Assembly (NCBI GenBank): GCA_947629295.1
Contig: CANRDH010000123.1
Coordinates: 1 to 5,193 of the forward strand
DNA length: 5,193 nt
DNA from: an uncultured Clostridia bacterium
Lineage (GTDB): Bacteria > Bacillota > Clostridia > Oscillospirales > Acutalibacteraceae
Direction: 5' to 3'
The notes beneath the pieces are model-generated. The model was given only the letters and a program-made list of their open reading frames with translations. It ran no database searches and was not told the DNA's origin. Positions 1 through 5,013 of this stretch are shown here, one piece after another; positions within the stretch are counted from its first letter, which is position 1; the number at the start of each line of letters is the position of its first letter. The translations under genes were made by a program, and so were the position numbers.

Positions 1-117
1 CGGGTTTGCTCCACCGTGGGTTTAAATTGCCGAAAAACTGATTATCCCGACATTTGGTTTGCCTGTCGGAAAAGGCAAGTCAGTATCGTGTTACTTACGG
101 CGGGCAAAACAGCAGTT
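1..117. other. Intergenic DNA, left edge of a hairpin-rich region
   Basis: No convincing gene is visible on either strand. An imperfect dyad at the extreme left (CGG at 1-3 facing CCG at 13-15) looks like a hairpin cut by the window border. A second dyad pairs CCGACA (47-52) with TGTCGG (64-69). Open frames cross this stretch, but they have no ribosome binding site and their peptides resemble no family I know. Confidence 0.5.
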
Positions 118-330
118 TTAGGTCAAGCCTTTTTCAAAAGGCTTGCGGAGTCCGGAGGCAGAGCCTCCGGTCGCTGTCCGCAGACAGCGAAATCTTTAGC
201 CTTTACGCCTGGGCAAGGGGTGAATTGAAAAACAGTCCTGTGGACTGTTTTTCAAGAGGGGTCGCCCTGCGAGAGGGCGGCCCCTTGTCGATGGCTTTAA
301 GGTCTGACCTCGGCGATACTTCGCCGACAC
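118..330. repeat. G+C-rich cluster of six hairpins, probable interspersed repeat or structured RNA
   Basis: Six short inverted repeats follow one another: 124-133/136-145 (10 bp, CAAGCCTTTT arms), 152-159/163-170 (8 bp, CCGGAGGC arms, 3-base loop), 171-178/183-190 (8 bp, TCGCTGTC arms, loop CGCA), 225-238/242-255 (14 bp), 258-268/274-284 (11 bp with one G-T pair) and 310-316/321-327 (7 bp). The stretch is clearly richer in G+C than the A+T-rich DNA around it. Longer-range pairing is also possible: CAAGGGG (214-220) can pair with CCCCTTG (281-287), enclosing the fourth hairpin and the inner part of the fifth. I infer a dispersed intergenic repeat of this genome or a structured RNA; one copy alone cannot tell these apart. 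I see no transposase, terminal inverted repeats or target duplication. Confidence 0.55.
225..255. terminator. 14-bp perfect hairpin, possible bidirectional terminator
   Basis: TTGAAAAACAGTCC (225-238) is exactly complementary to GGACTGTTTTTCAA (242-255), with a 3-base loop. A core of ACAGTCC/GGACTGT followed by TTTT gives the usual shape of an intrinsic terminator in the + direction, and the A-run on the left arm gives the same on the - strand. It could end transcription from a gene left of the window and so insulate hisC. The core stem is short and the T-run is only five bases, so this is tentative. Confidence 0.4.
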
Positions 331-347
331 ATAGAAGCGGATAATTG

Positions 348-377
348 TTGATACTCACAAATAACTTTATGTTAAAT
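348..377 (+). promoter_or_regulatory. Weak candidate promoter for hisC
   Basis: TTGATA (348-353) could serve as a -35 box, with TTAAAT (372-377) as a -10 box 18 bases further on. The -35 matches the consensus well (5 of 6) and the -10 poorly (4 of 6). The surrounding DNA is A+T-rich, so chance matches are likely. No T-box leader motif is visible before hisC. Confidence 0.25.
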
Positions 378-422
378 TATTTTAGATATTAGAAAAATGA
401 TTTTTTAATAAGAGGTGCAATC

Positions 423-1505
423 ATGCCATATAAACTATGCGAAAAGGTTCGTAAGCTTGAGCCTTATGAACCGATAAGCGGAAATTATAGGATAAGACTT
501 GATGCAAATGAGTCGTATTATAACTTTCCCGAAGTAATAAAAGACGAAATAAAGAATATAATTGGTAATGTTGATTTCAACAGATATCCCGACCCAAACT
601 CGGCAAGGCTTATTGAGCAGTTTGCTGAATATTACGGTATCTCTCCCGATAATGTAACCGCTTCAAACGGTTCTGATGAGCTTCTGTATCTGCTTGCTTC
701 GGCAATGCTTGCAAAAAACAGCAAGGTTATTGTAACAGACCCCGATTTTTCAATGTATGCATTTTATTCATATCTTTCCGAAAATGAAATAATAACATAC
801 AGGAAAAATGACAGCCTAAATATCGATGTTGACGAGCTTATCAGCCTTTCAAAATCGGAAAATGCGGATATGATAATATTTTCAAATCCATGCAACCCGA
901 CAGGTCAGGGGATAAATGCAGAGCAGGCACGCCGACTTGTAAAAGGTGTGGACTGCCTTGTTGTTCTGGACGAAGCATATATGGATTTCTGGGATGAAAG
1001 CCTTATAAAGGAGGCAGCACTCTATGATAATCTTATAGTACTGAGAACTGCATCAAAGGCTGTCGGTTCGGCCGCGATAAGACTGGGCTTTGCAGTTGCC
1101 GATAAAACGCTTACCACTGCACTCAGAGCAGTAAAGGCACCGTATAATGTCAATACCGTTTCTCAGGAAATAGGAAGATGCATATACAGCCACAAGGATA
1201 TTCTTGCCTTACGCACAGAGGAAATAATAAAAAATACCGCCCTGCTATATAAGGGCGTTAAGGATATAACAGATAATTATAAGCTGCCCTTTAAGGTATA
1301 TGAGCCGAAAACCAATTTCGTATTTGTTGAAAGTGATAAGGCAGGGCAGATATATGAATTTCTTCTTGAAAACAGTATTGCCGTGAGGTATTTCAAGGGT
1401 GCGGACGCACTAAGGATAACAACGGGGAATGAAGAAGAAAATAAGGAATTTCTTGTTTTATTTGAGAAGTTTATTATCGAAAAGATACTAAAAAGAAATC
1501 ACTGA
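423..1505 (+). CDS. hisC: Histidinol-phosphate aminotransferase
   Basis: This 360-residue cytosolic enzyme is a fold-type I, PLP-dependent aminotransferase. It transfers an amino group from glutamate to imidazole acetol phosphate to form L-histidinol phosphate, step 7 of histidine synthesis. Visible landmarks in order are RLDANES (25-31), RYPDP (54-58), SNGSDELL (81-88, cofactor phosphate loop), SNPCNPTG (154-161, with the cofactor-binding Asn155), LDEAYMDF (182-189, with Asp183 and Tyr186), RTASKAVG (208-215, with Lys212 as the probable Schiff-base lysine), Arg220, and RITTG (331-335, with Arg331 as the likely substrate carboxylate contact). Length is normal for HisC. The ATG follows AGAGGTG (411-417) at a 5-base spacing. 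It opens the visible his cluster; related aminotransferases such as CobD-like enzymes share the fold, but the neighbours support HisC. Confidence 0.95.
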   Translation: MPYKLCEKVRKLEPYEPISGNYRIRLDANESYYNFPEVIKDEIKNIIGNVDFNRYPDPNSARLIEQFAEYYGISPDNVTASNGSDELLYLLASAMLAKNSKVIVTDPDFSMYAFYSYLSENEIITYRKNDSLNIDVDELISLSKSENADMIIFSNPCNPTGQGINAEQARRLVKGVDCLVVLDEAYMDFWDESLIKEAALYDNLIVLRTASKAVGSAAIRLGFAVADKTLTTALRAVKAPYNVNTVSQEIGRCIYSHKDILALRTEEIIKNTALLYKGVKDITDNYKLPFKVYEPKTNFVFVESDKAGQIYEFLLENSIAVRYFKGADALRITTGNEEENKEFLVLFEKFIIEKILKRNH

Positions 1506-1559
1506 AAAAAGCAGATTTGTTATTTTGCCCGAAAATGTTTAAGTTTTTGTTATTAAGTA

Positions 1560-1588
1560 TTTACAACAAAGACGGTATGATTTATACT
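1560..1588 (+). promoter_or_regulatory. Internal promoter for hisB-hisA-hisI-hisE
   Basis: TTTACA (1560-1565) and TATACT (1583-1588) each match the sigma-A consensus at five of six positions and are separated by the ideal 17 bases. Transcription would begin near 1595, leaving a leader of about 25 bases before the hisB ATG at 1620. It lies in the 114-base gap between hisC and hisB, the longest gap in the cluster, so the last four genes may be transcribed partly independently of hisC. Confidence 0.6.
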
Positions 1589-1619
1589 AATTCGTACGAT
1601 ATCGAAAGGAGTGCGGAAT

Positions 1620-2198
1620 ATGCGCACAGCTTTGGTTACAAGAGAAACAAAGGAGACCCGGATAAGCGTTGAGCTTAATCTTGACGGCGGAGAGGTTAAT
1701 ATAGACACCGGCATAGGATTTTTTGACCATATGCTTACAGCCCTTGCCGTTCACGGAGGCTTTGGTCTGAAAGTCAAAGCAAAGGGCGATCTTGATGTTG
1801 ATTGCCACCATACGATAGAGGATACGGGGATAGTTCTCGGTACAGCCTTTTCACGGGCAATAGGTGATAAGAGTGGAATTGCCCGTTTCGGTTCGTTCTA
1901 TGTTCCGATGGATGAAGCGCTCGGCTTTTGCTCGCTCGACATAAGCGGCAGACCGTATCTTGTCTTTGACGCTGTTTTTCCTGAGGAAAAAATCGGTGAT
2001 TATGATAGCTGTATGACAGAGGAATTTATGAGGGCATTTGCCTATAATGCCGGCATAACTTTGCACCTTAAGGCGATGTACGGAAAAAATTCGCACCATA
2101 TTACCGAAGCACTGTATAAGGCACTTGCTCATGCACTGAAAGCCGCCGTTATGCAGACATCAGGCGATAAGCCGCTTTCGACCAAGGGAGTATTATGA
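1620..2198 (+). CDS. hisB: Imidazoleglycerol-phosphate dehydratase
   Basis: This 192-residue enzyme removes water from imidazole glycerol phosphate to give imidazole acetol phosphate, step 6 of histidine synthesis, in a manganese-dependent reaction catalysed by a 24-subunit assembly in this family. Landmarks are GIGFFDHML (31-39), DCHHTIEDTG (61-70) and SHHITEALYKALAHAL (158-173). The two HHxxE/D motifs carry the metal-binding histidines. The C-terminal LSTKGVL (186-192) is the family's usual ending. It is monofunctional, without the phosphatase domain of the E. coli protein. I chose the ATG at 1620 over the in-frame GTG at 1611, because AAAGGAG (1605-1611) overlaps that GTG but stands 8 bases before the ATG. 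The stop overlaps an ATG (ATGA at 2195-2198). Confidence 0.96.
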   Translation: MRTALVTRETKETRISVELNLDGGEVNIDTGIGFFDHMLTALAVHGGFGLKVKAKGDLDVDCHHTIEDTGIVLGTAFSRAIGDKSGIARFGSFYVPMDEALGFCSLDISGRPYLVFDAVFPEEKIGDYDSCMTEEFMRAFAYNAGITLHLKAMYGKNSHHITEALYKALAHALKAAVMQTSGDKPLSTKGVL

Positions 2199-2251
2199 TA
2201 TCGAATAAACTTGAAATTGACTTTTTAGGAAGGTTGATATATATATGTTAG
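2195..2251 (+). CDS. 18-codon micro-ORF coupled to the hisB stop, possibly a remnant
   Basis: The hisB stop codon lies within ATGA, the arrangement usual for translational coupling to a next gene. The ATG at 2195 opens an 18-residue frame starting MISNKLEIDF that ends at TAG (2249-2251), seven bases into hisA. In many his operons hisH begins here. Apart from the opening Met-Ile, the peptide does not resemble HisH, so it may be a chance frame, a leader that carries ribosomes towards the hisA start, or the scar of a lost gene. Its last codons overlap the hisA ribosome binding site. Confidence 0.2.
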   Translation: MISNKLEIDFLGRLIYIC

Positions 2252-2991
2252 TTTTACCTGCAATTGATATTATAGATGGAAATTGTGTACGTCTTTACAG
2301 AGGAGATTATTCCACGGTTCATAAGGTTGCCGATAGTGTAATTGATACGGCAAAAAGTTTCGTTGAAGCCGGAGCAAAGTTCATGCACGTTGTAGACCTT
2401 GACGGTGCAAAAGAGGGAGAAAGAAGAAATTCTGAGGTTATTCTTGATGTACGTAAAAACTGCGATATTAAAATAGAAGTCGGCGGCGGGATACGCACAA
2501 TGGAGTCGGTTGAATTTTATCTTGAAAACGGAATAGATAGGGTAATACTCGGCTCCGCCGCAATAAAGAATCCGGATTTTGTACGTGAGGCTGTAAGAAA
2601 ATATACTTCAAAAATAGCAGTGGGGATAGACGCAAAGGACGGATATGTTTCAGCCGAGGGCTGGACGGATACGTCTGAGGTAAAGTATACCGAGCTTGCG
2701 AAGCGTATGGAGGATATAGGAGTACAGTATATGATCTTTACGGATATATCCAAAGACGGCATGATGAGCGGCCCGAATCTTACAATGCTTGATGAACTCA
2801 AGGCGGCGGTCAAATGTAATATCATAGCTTCGGGCGGTGTTGCAAACCTTAAGGATATAATAAATCTTACTGACCTTGATATATACGGAGCAATCTCAGG
2901 AAAAGCAATATATTCCGGGACTCTGGATCTTGCAAGAGCGATCGAGGTTGCTCATGCGGCAAAGCATAACGGAAAGGGAGCTAATCTGTAA
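2245..2991 (+). CDS. hisA: ProFAR isomerase (phosphoribosylformimino-AICAR ribotide isomerase)
   Basis: This 248-residue TIM-barrel enzyme performs an Amadori rearrangement of ProFAR to PRFAR, step 4 of histidine synthesis, in the cytosol. The half-barrel repeat typical of HisA/HisF is visible. Asp8 in LPAIDIIDG and Asp129 in VGIDAKDG are the expected catalytic acids. VDLDGA (50-55), VGGGIRTME (79-87), ILGSAA (101-106), FTDISKDGMMSGPN (165-178), IIASGGVA (193-200) and GAISGKAIY (215-223) form the conserved loops and phosphate-binding strands. Residues YVSAEGW (134-140) match HisA rather than HisF. The start follows AGGAAGG (2227-2233) at a rather long spacing of 11 bases. The stop shares a base with the hisI start (TAATG), so the two are probably coupled. 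Neither hisH nor hisF, its usual neighbours, is present. Confidence 0.96.
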   Translation: MLVLPAIDIIDGNCVRLYRGDYSTVHKVADSVIDTAKSFVEAGAKFMHVVDLDGAKEGERRNSEVILDVRKNCDIKIEVGGGIRTMESVEFYLENGIDRVILGSAAIKNPDFVREAVRKYTSKIAVGIDAKDGYVSAEGWTDTSEVKYTELAKRMEDIGVQYMIFTDISKDGMMSGPNLTMLDELKAAVKCNIIASGGVANLKDIINLTDLDIYGAISGKAIYSGTLDLARAIEVAHAAKHNGKGANL

Positions 2992-3341
2992 TGGGGAAGT
3001 TCAATTTTATTGAGGATTATTTTAAAAAATCCGAGCTTATCCCTGCGGTGGTGCAGGAGGCTTCAACAGGAGAGGTGCTCATGCTTGCTTATATGAACAG
3101 GGAGTCTATGCGAAAGACCTTTGAAACGGGATATACATGGTTTTACAGCCGTTCAAGGCAGGAACTGTGGAATAAGGGAGCAACCTCGGGTCATGTTCAG
3201 AAAGTGCTTGATATAAAGGGCGATTGTGATAAGGATACATTGCTTATAACAGTTGAGCAGACAGGTGCAGCCTGTCATACGGGAAGTCATTCATGCTTTT
3301 TTAATAACATATGGGAGGAATTTAAGAATGGGGAACGGTAA
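2991..3341 (+). CDS. hisI: Phosphoribosyl-AMP cyclohydrolase
   Basis: This 116-residue protein opens the adenine ring of phosphoribosyl-AMP to give ProFAR, step 3 of histidine synthesis. It is a small zinc- and magnesium-dependent dimer in this family. Conserved stretches are LAYMNRES (32-39), TWFYSRSRQELWNKG (49-63), SGHVQKV (66-72), GDCDKDTLL (77-85) and ACHTGSHSCFF (94-104). Asp78, Asp80 and Asp82 are expected magnesium ligands; Cys79, Cys95 and Cys102 are expected zinc ligands, two of them from the facing subunit. It is a stand-alone HisI, not the HisIE fusion of enterobacteria. Its start overlaps the hisA stop by one base and it overlaps hisE by 14 bases. Confidence 0.95.
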   Translation: MGKFNFIEDYFKKSELIPAVVQEASTGEVLMLAYMNRESMRKTFETGYTWFYSRSRQELWNKGATSGHVQKVLDIKGDCDKDTLLITVEQTGAACHTGSHSCFFNNIWEEFKNGER

Positions 3342-3663
3342 TAACGAGCTATATAATCTTTATGATACTATTATCAGCAGAAAGGAAGAAAAACAGGAGG
3401 GATCATATACCTGCTATCTTTTTGAAAAGGGTCTTGATAAGATCCTGAAAAAGGTCGGAGAGGAATGCAGTGAAACCATTATAGCTGCAAAAAACGGGGA
3501 CAATAAGGAAACCGTTCTTGAGATATCCGATCTTATATATCATCTTTTTGTAATGATGGCTCAGCAAGGCATAACTGTTGCCGAGGTAATGGACGAACTT
3601 GCAAAACGCAGCCAAAAAACAGGCAATCTTAAAACTTTTCATCAGGTTGATAAAAATACTTGA
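3328..3663 (+). CDS. hisE: Phosphoribosyl-ATP pyrophosphatase
   Basis: This 111-residue all-alpha, MazG-related enzyme hydrolyses phosphoribosyl-ATP to phosphoribosyl-AMP and pyrophosphate, step 2 of histidine synthesis. The signature runs from SYTCYLFEKGLDKILKKVGE (26-45) through EECSETIIAAKN (45-56) to EISDLIYHLFVMM (65-77). Glu45, Glu46 and Glu49 with Glu65 and Asp68 make the expected magnesium-binding ExxE and ExxD pattern. I chose the ATG at 3328, because GGGAGGAA (3313-3320) ends 7 bases before it and the product then begins like other HisE proteins. A longer frame extends upstream to 3253 but lies wholly inside hisI. The 14-base overlap with hisI suggests coupled translation and close stoichiometry. 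This is the last gene before the operon terminator. Confidence 0.94.
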   Translation: MGNGNNELYNLYDTIISRKEEKQEGSYTCYLFEKGLDKILKKVGEECSETIIAAKNGDNKETVLEISDLIYHLFVMMAQQGITVAEVMDELAKRSQKTGNLKTFHQVDKNT

Positions 3664-3687
3664 TTTGTGTATATCCTAAATAAAGCT

Positions 3688-3738
3688 AAAACAGATCGTT
3701 TACGGTTATTGTATCGAAACGGTTTGTTTTTTTGTTTT
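3688..3738 (+). terminator. Intrinsic terminator of the his operon
   Basis: AAAACAGATCGTTT (3688-3701) pairs with AAACGGTTTGTTTT (3717-3730) over 14 positions, two of them G-T pairs. A T-rich tail follows (seven T at 3727-3733, then GTTTT). It begins 24 bases after the hisE stop and separates the his genes from the next unit, which has its own promoter. Confidence 0.75.
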
Positions 3739-3763
3739 ATATATAGATTTTCAGCAAACAAAA

Positions 3764-3793
3764 TGATATAATAATATAAAGAGCAGGGAGGTG
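3764..3793 (+). promoter_or_regulatory. Extended -10 promoter and ribosome binding site of the nuclease gene
   Basis: TGATATAAT (3764-3772) is a perfect extended -10 box (TGnTATAAT). No good -35 box is seen at the expected distance, which fits extended -10 promoters. Transcription would start near 3779. AGGGAGG (3785-3791) stands 8 bases before the ATG at 3800 and overlaps the GTG at 3791, which rules that GTG out as the likely start. Confidence 0.65.
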
Positions 3794-3799
3794 CCGGAA

Positions 3800-4690
3800 A
3801 TGAACAGGGATGAAAAAATAGTAATGCTTAAGCTTGATATCATATTCAAGCGTATATTCGGAAATGAGAATAATAAGGATATAATAGCGACATTTATATC
3901 TGATTTGTTGGAAATACCCCGTGAAAGCATAAACGCGATTTATATAGACAATGTAGAGCTTACACCGGAATATTTTCAGCAGAAATTCAGCAGACTTGAT
4001 CTTAAACTTAAAGTTGACGAGAGAATCGTAAATATAGAAATGCAGGTAAACAAGGAATTTGATTTCAATGAGAGAACACTGTATTACTGGTCAAAAATGT
4101 ACAGTGACGAGCTTAAGACAGGTGAAGAATACGGCGAGCTGAAGCAGACTATATGTATTAATATAATAAATTTTAATCAGTTTGACTGTAAGGATTATCA
4201 TTCGCATTTCAAGGTAATGGAATCAACAAGACATGAGGTGTTATCAAATAAGTTTGCAATACATTTCTTTGAATTGAAGAAAATAAAATATGCCAGAAAA
4301 AATAAGCGTATGGAAGATTGGCTGGATCTTATAAATGCAGAAACGGAGGGTGATCTTATGGACATACAGAATACAAGTAAAATTCCCGAAGTACAAAAGA
4401 CAATAGTAATGTTGAGAGAATTAAGTGCGGACGAAAAGGTGAGACAGGAAGCATTTTACCGTGAAAAACGTATTCATGACGAAGCAACCGCTTTGGGAGG
4501 AGCAAAAAGAGAAGGAATTGAAATAGGTGAAAAAATCGGCAGAGAAAAAGGCAGAGCCGAGGGTAAAGCCGAGGGCAGAGCCGAGGGCAAAGCTGAGGGC
4601 AAAACAGAGGGAATAAATGAAATGATAGAAAAAATGCGCAAGGCGGGTTTTTCCGAAGAGCAGATAAAACAAATAATTGATACAAATTAA
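3800..4690 (+). CDS. Rpn-family PD-(D/E)XK nuclease ('putative transposase')
   Basis: This 296-residue protein belongs to the Rpn/PDDEXK-family nucleases often labelled putative transposases. The opening KLDIIFKRIFGNENNKDI (11-28) is the family's N-terminal signature. The nuclease core shows SRLDLKLKV (64-72) and NIEMQV (78-83), giving Asp67, Glu80 and Gln82 as probable catalytic residues of a D-x(n)-ExQ site, followed by ERTLYYWSKMY (91-101). A linker domain (about 165-225) has a paralogue in the next gene. Residues 251-270 form five G-(R/K)-(A/T)-E repeats, and the tail GINEMIEKMRKAGFSEEQIK (271-290) looks helical. The enzyme would cut DNA; E. coli relatives promote recombination or act in phage defence. 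No terminal inverted repeats suggest a transposon. An internal ribosome binding site precedes Met187. The start at 3800 is fixed by AGGGAGG. Confidence 0.88.
   Translation: MNRDEKIVMLKLDIIFKRIFGNENNKDIIATFISDLLEIPRESINAIYIDNVELTPEYFQQKFSRLDLKLKVDERIVNIEMQVNKEFDFNERTLYYWSKMYSDELKTGEEYGELKQTICINIINFNQFDCKDYHSHFKVMESTRHEVLSNKFAIHFFELKKIKYARKNKRMEDWLDLINAETEGDLMDIQNTSKIPEVQKTIVMLRELSADEKVRQEAFYREKRIHDEATALGGAKREGIEIGEKIGREKGRAEGKAEGRAEGKAEGKTEGINEMIEKMRKAGFSEEQIKQIIDTN
4345..4360 (+). promoter_or_regulatory. Internal ribosome binding site and start inside the nuclease gene
   Basis: GGAGGG (4345-4350) stands 7 bases before the in-frame ATG at 4358 (8 bases counting from GGAGG), a spacing as good as that of the real gene starts in this window. 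The SD-like bases encode Thr-Glu-Gly. At the matching place in the downstream paralogue the sequence reads GAGGAAGAACTTGCT: the GGAGG core is broken and the Met codon is an Ala codon. Confidence 0.5.
4358..4690 (+). CDS. Putative intragenic C-terminal protein of the Rpn nuclease
   Basis: If the internal site at 4345-4350 is used, translation from Met187 of the nuclease yields a 110-residue protein in the same frame, sharing its C-terminus. It would contain part of the linker region (SKIPEVQKTIVMLREL), the G-(R/K)-A-E repeats and the terminal helix, but none of the nuclease residues. E. coli Rpn nucleases are known to be accompanied by small proteins made from internal starts, which bind and inhibit the full-length enzyme. 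That this one does the same is my inference from position and signal strength. It could also be an inactive chance site. Confidence 0.45.
   Translation: MDIQNTSKIPEVQKTIVMLRELSADEKVRQEAFYREKRIHDEATALGGAKREGIEIGEKIGREKGRAEGKAEGRAEGKAEGKTEGINEMIEKMRKAGFSEEQIKQIIDTN
4550..4609 (+). repeat. Five tandem 12-bp repeats coding G-(R/K)-(A/T)-E
   Basis: Five in-frame units of the form GGC-(A)RA-GCC-GAG follow one another and encode GRAE, GKAE, GRAE, GKAE and GKTE at residues 251-270 of the nuclease. Because the unit is a multiple of three bases, gain or loss by replication slippage would change the protein length by four residues without a frameshift. Similar glycine-charged C-terminal repeats are common in this nuclease family. 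Confidence 0.85.
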
Positions 4691-4707
4691 AAAAGGAGGT
4701 TTCTTAA

Positions 4708-4953
4708 ATGGAAAAAAACACAGAGAGCAGAAAAAGAATGGAAGATTGGTTGATGCTTATAAATGCAGAAACCGAGGAAGAACTTGCTGAGTTGTATGAA
4801 AGCACAGATATTCCGGAGGTCAGGGAAACAATTGATATGCTGAGAGAAATGAGTAAGGACGAAGAAATTGTTAAGGAAGCAAGAGAACGGGAGGAATACC
4901 TTAAGGAACAGGAAGCCTTGATAGACGAAGCGGAAAGGGAGAAAAAAGAATAA
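4708..4953 (+). CDS. Small free-standing paralogue of the nuclease linker domain
   Basis: This 81-residue, highly charged, probably helical protein has no signal peptide or membrane segment. Its residues 10-62 (RMEDWLMLINAETEEEL onward) align without gaps to residues 170-222 of the Rpn nuclease just upstream, with 31 of 53 identical by my hand count, including RMEDWL, LINAETE, IPEV and MLRE. The DNA also matches, with exact runs at 4310-4321 and 4738-4749. It lacks the nuclease domain, the G-(R/K)-A-E repeats and the terminal helix. A strong AAAGGAGG (4692-4699) lies 8 bases before the ATG, and only 17 bases separate it from the nuclease stop, so it is probably cotranscribed. It could be a modulator or antitoxin of the nuclease, an assembly partner, or a decaying duplicate. 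The intact frame and good start argue against decay. Confidence 0.75.
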   Translation: MEKNTESRKRMEDWLMLINAETEEELAELYESTDIPEVRETIDMLREMSKDEEIVKEAREREEYLKEQEALIDEAEREKKE

Positions 4954-4960
4954 AACAACA

Positions 4961-4993
4961 GGTCGTTTCGGAAAATTGAAATCTGAAACGACC
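4961..4993. terminator. Hairpin between convergent genes, probable bidirectional terminator
   Basis: GGTCGTTTCGGA (4961-4972) pairs with TCTGAAACGACC (4982-4993) over 12 positions with one G-T pair and a 9-base loop. It starts 7 bases after the stop of the small gene. On the - strand it is followed by a T-rich run (complement of 4941-4960), so it should work best for the reductase gene. The + strand tail (CTATTTATATT) is only moderately T-rich. Confidence 0.65.
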
Positions 4994-5013
4994 CTATTTA
5001 TATTACAAAAAAT

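Noticed and set aside
16..228. Open frame of 70 codons on the + strand
   Set aside because: It runs through the hairpin cluster, has no ribosome binding site, and its peptide resembles no known family.
54..344. Open frame of 96 codons on the + strand
   Set aside because: It overlaps the previous frame, lacks a ribosome binding site, and its coding pattern follows the inverted repeats rather than codon use of the his genes.
331..422. T-box or histidine attenuator before hisC
   Set aside because: No AGGGTGGNACCGCG-like T-box, no run of His codons in a leader peptide, and no terminator/antiterminator pair directly before hisC.
1611..1622. GTG at 1611 as hisB start
   Set aside because: This GTG overlaps the AAAGGAG ribosome binding site that serves the ATG at 1620.
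3253..3327. Upstream extension of hisE
   Set aside because: It lies inside hisI in another frame; the ATG at 3328 has a proper ribosome binding site and gives the normal HisE length.
3791..3799. GTG at 3791 as start of the nuclease gene
   Set aside because: It is part of the GGGAGGTG ribosome binding site; the ATG at 3800 stands at correct spacing.
4356..4685. Antisense frames opposite the nuclease 3' end and the small gene (including 4421-4672 and 4704-4958)
   Set aside because: They are shadows of A/G-rich coding sequence, with Phe/Leu/Ser/Cys-rich peptides and no ribosome binding sites.
3800..4690. A transposable element built around the 'putative transposase'
   Set aside because: I found no terminal inverted repeats or target duplication around the gene; the family name is historical and its members are nucleases.
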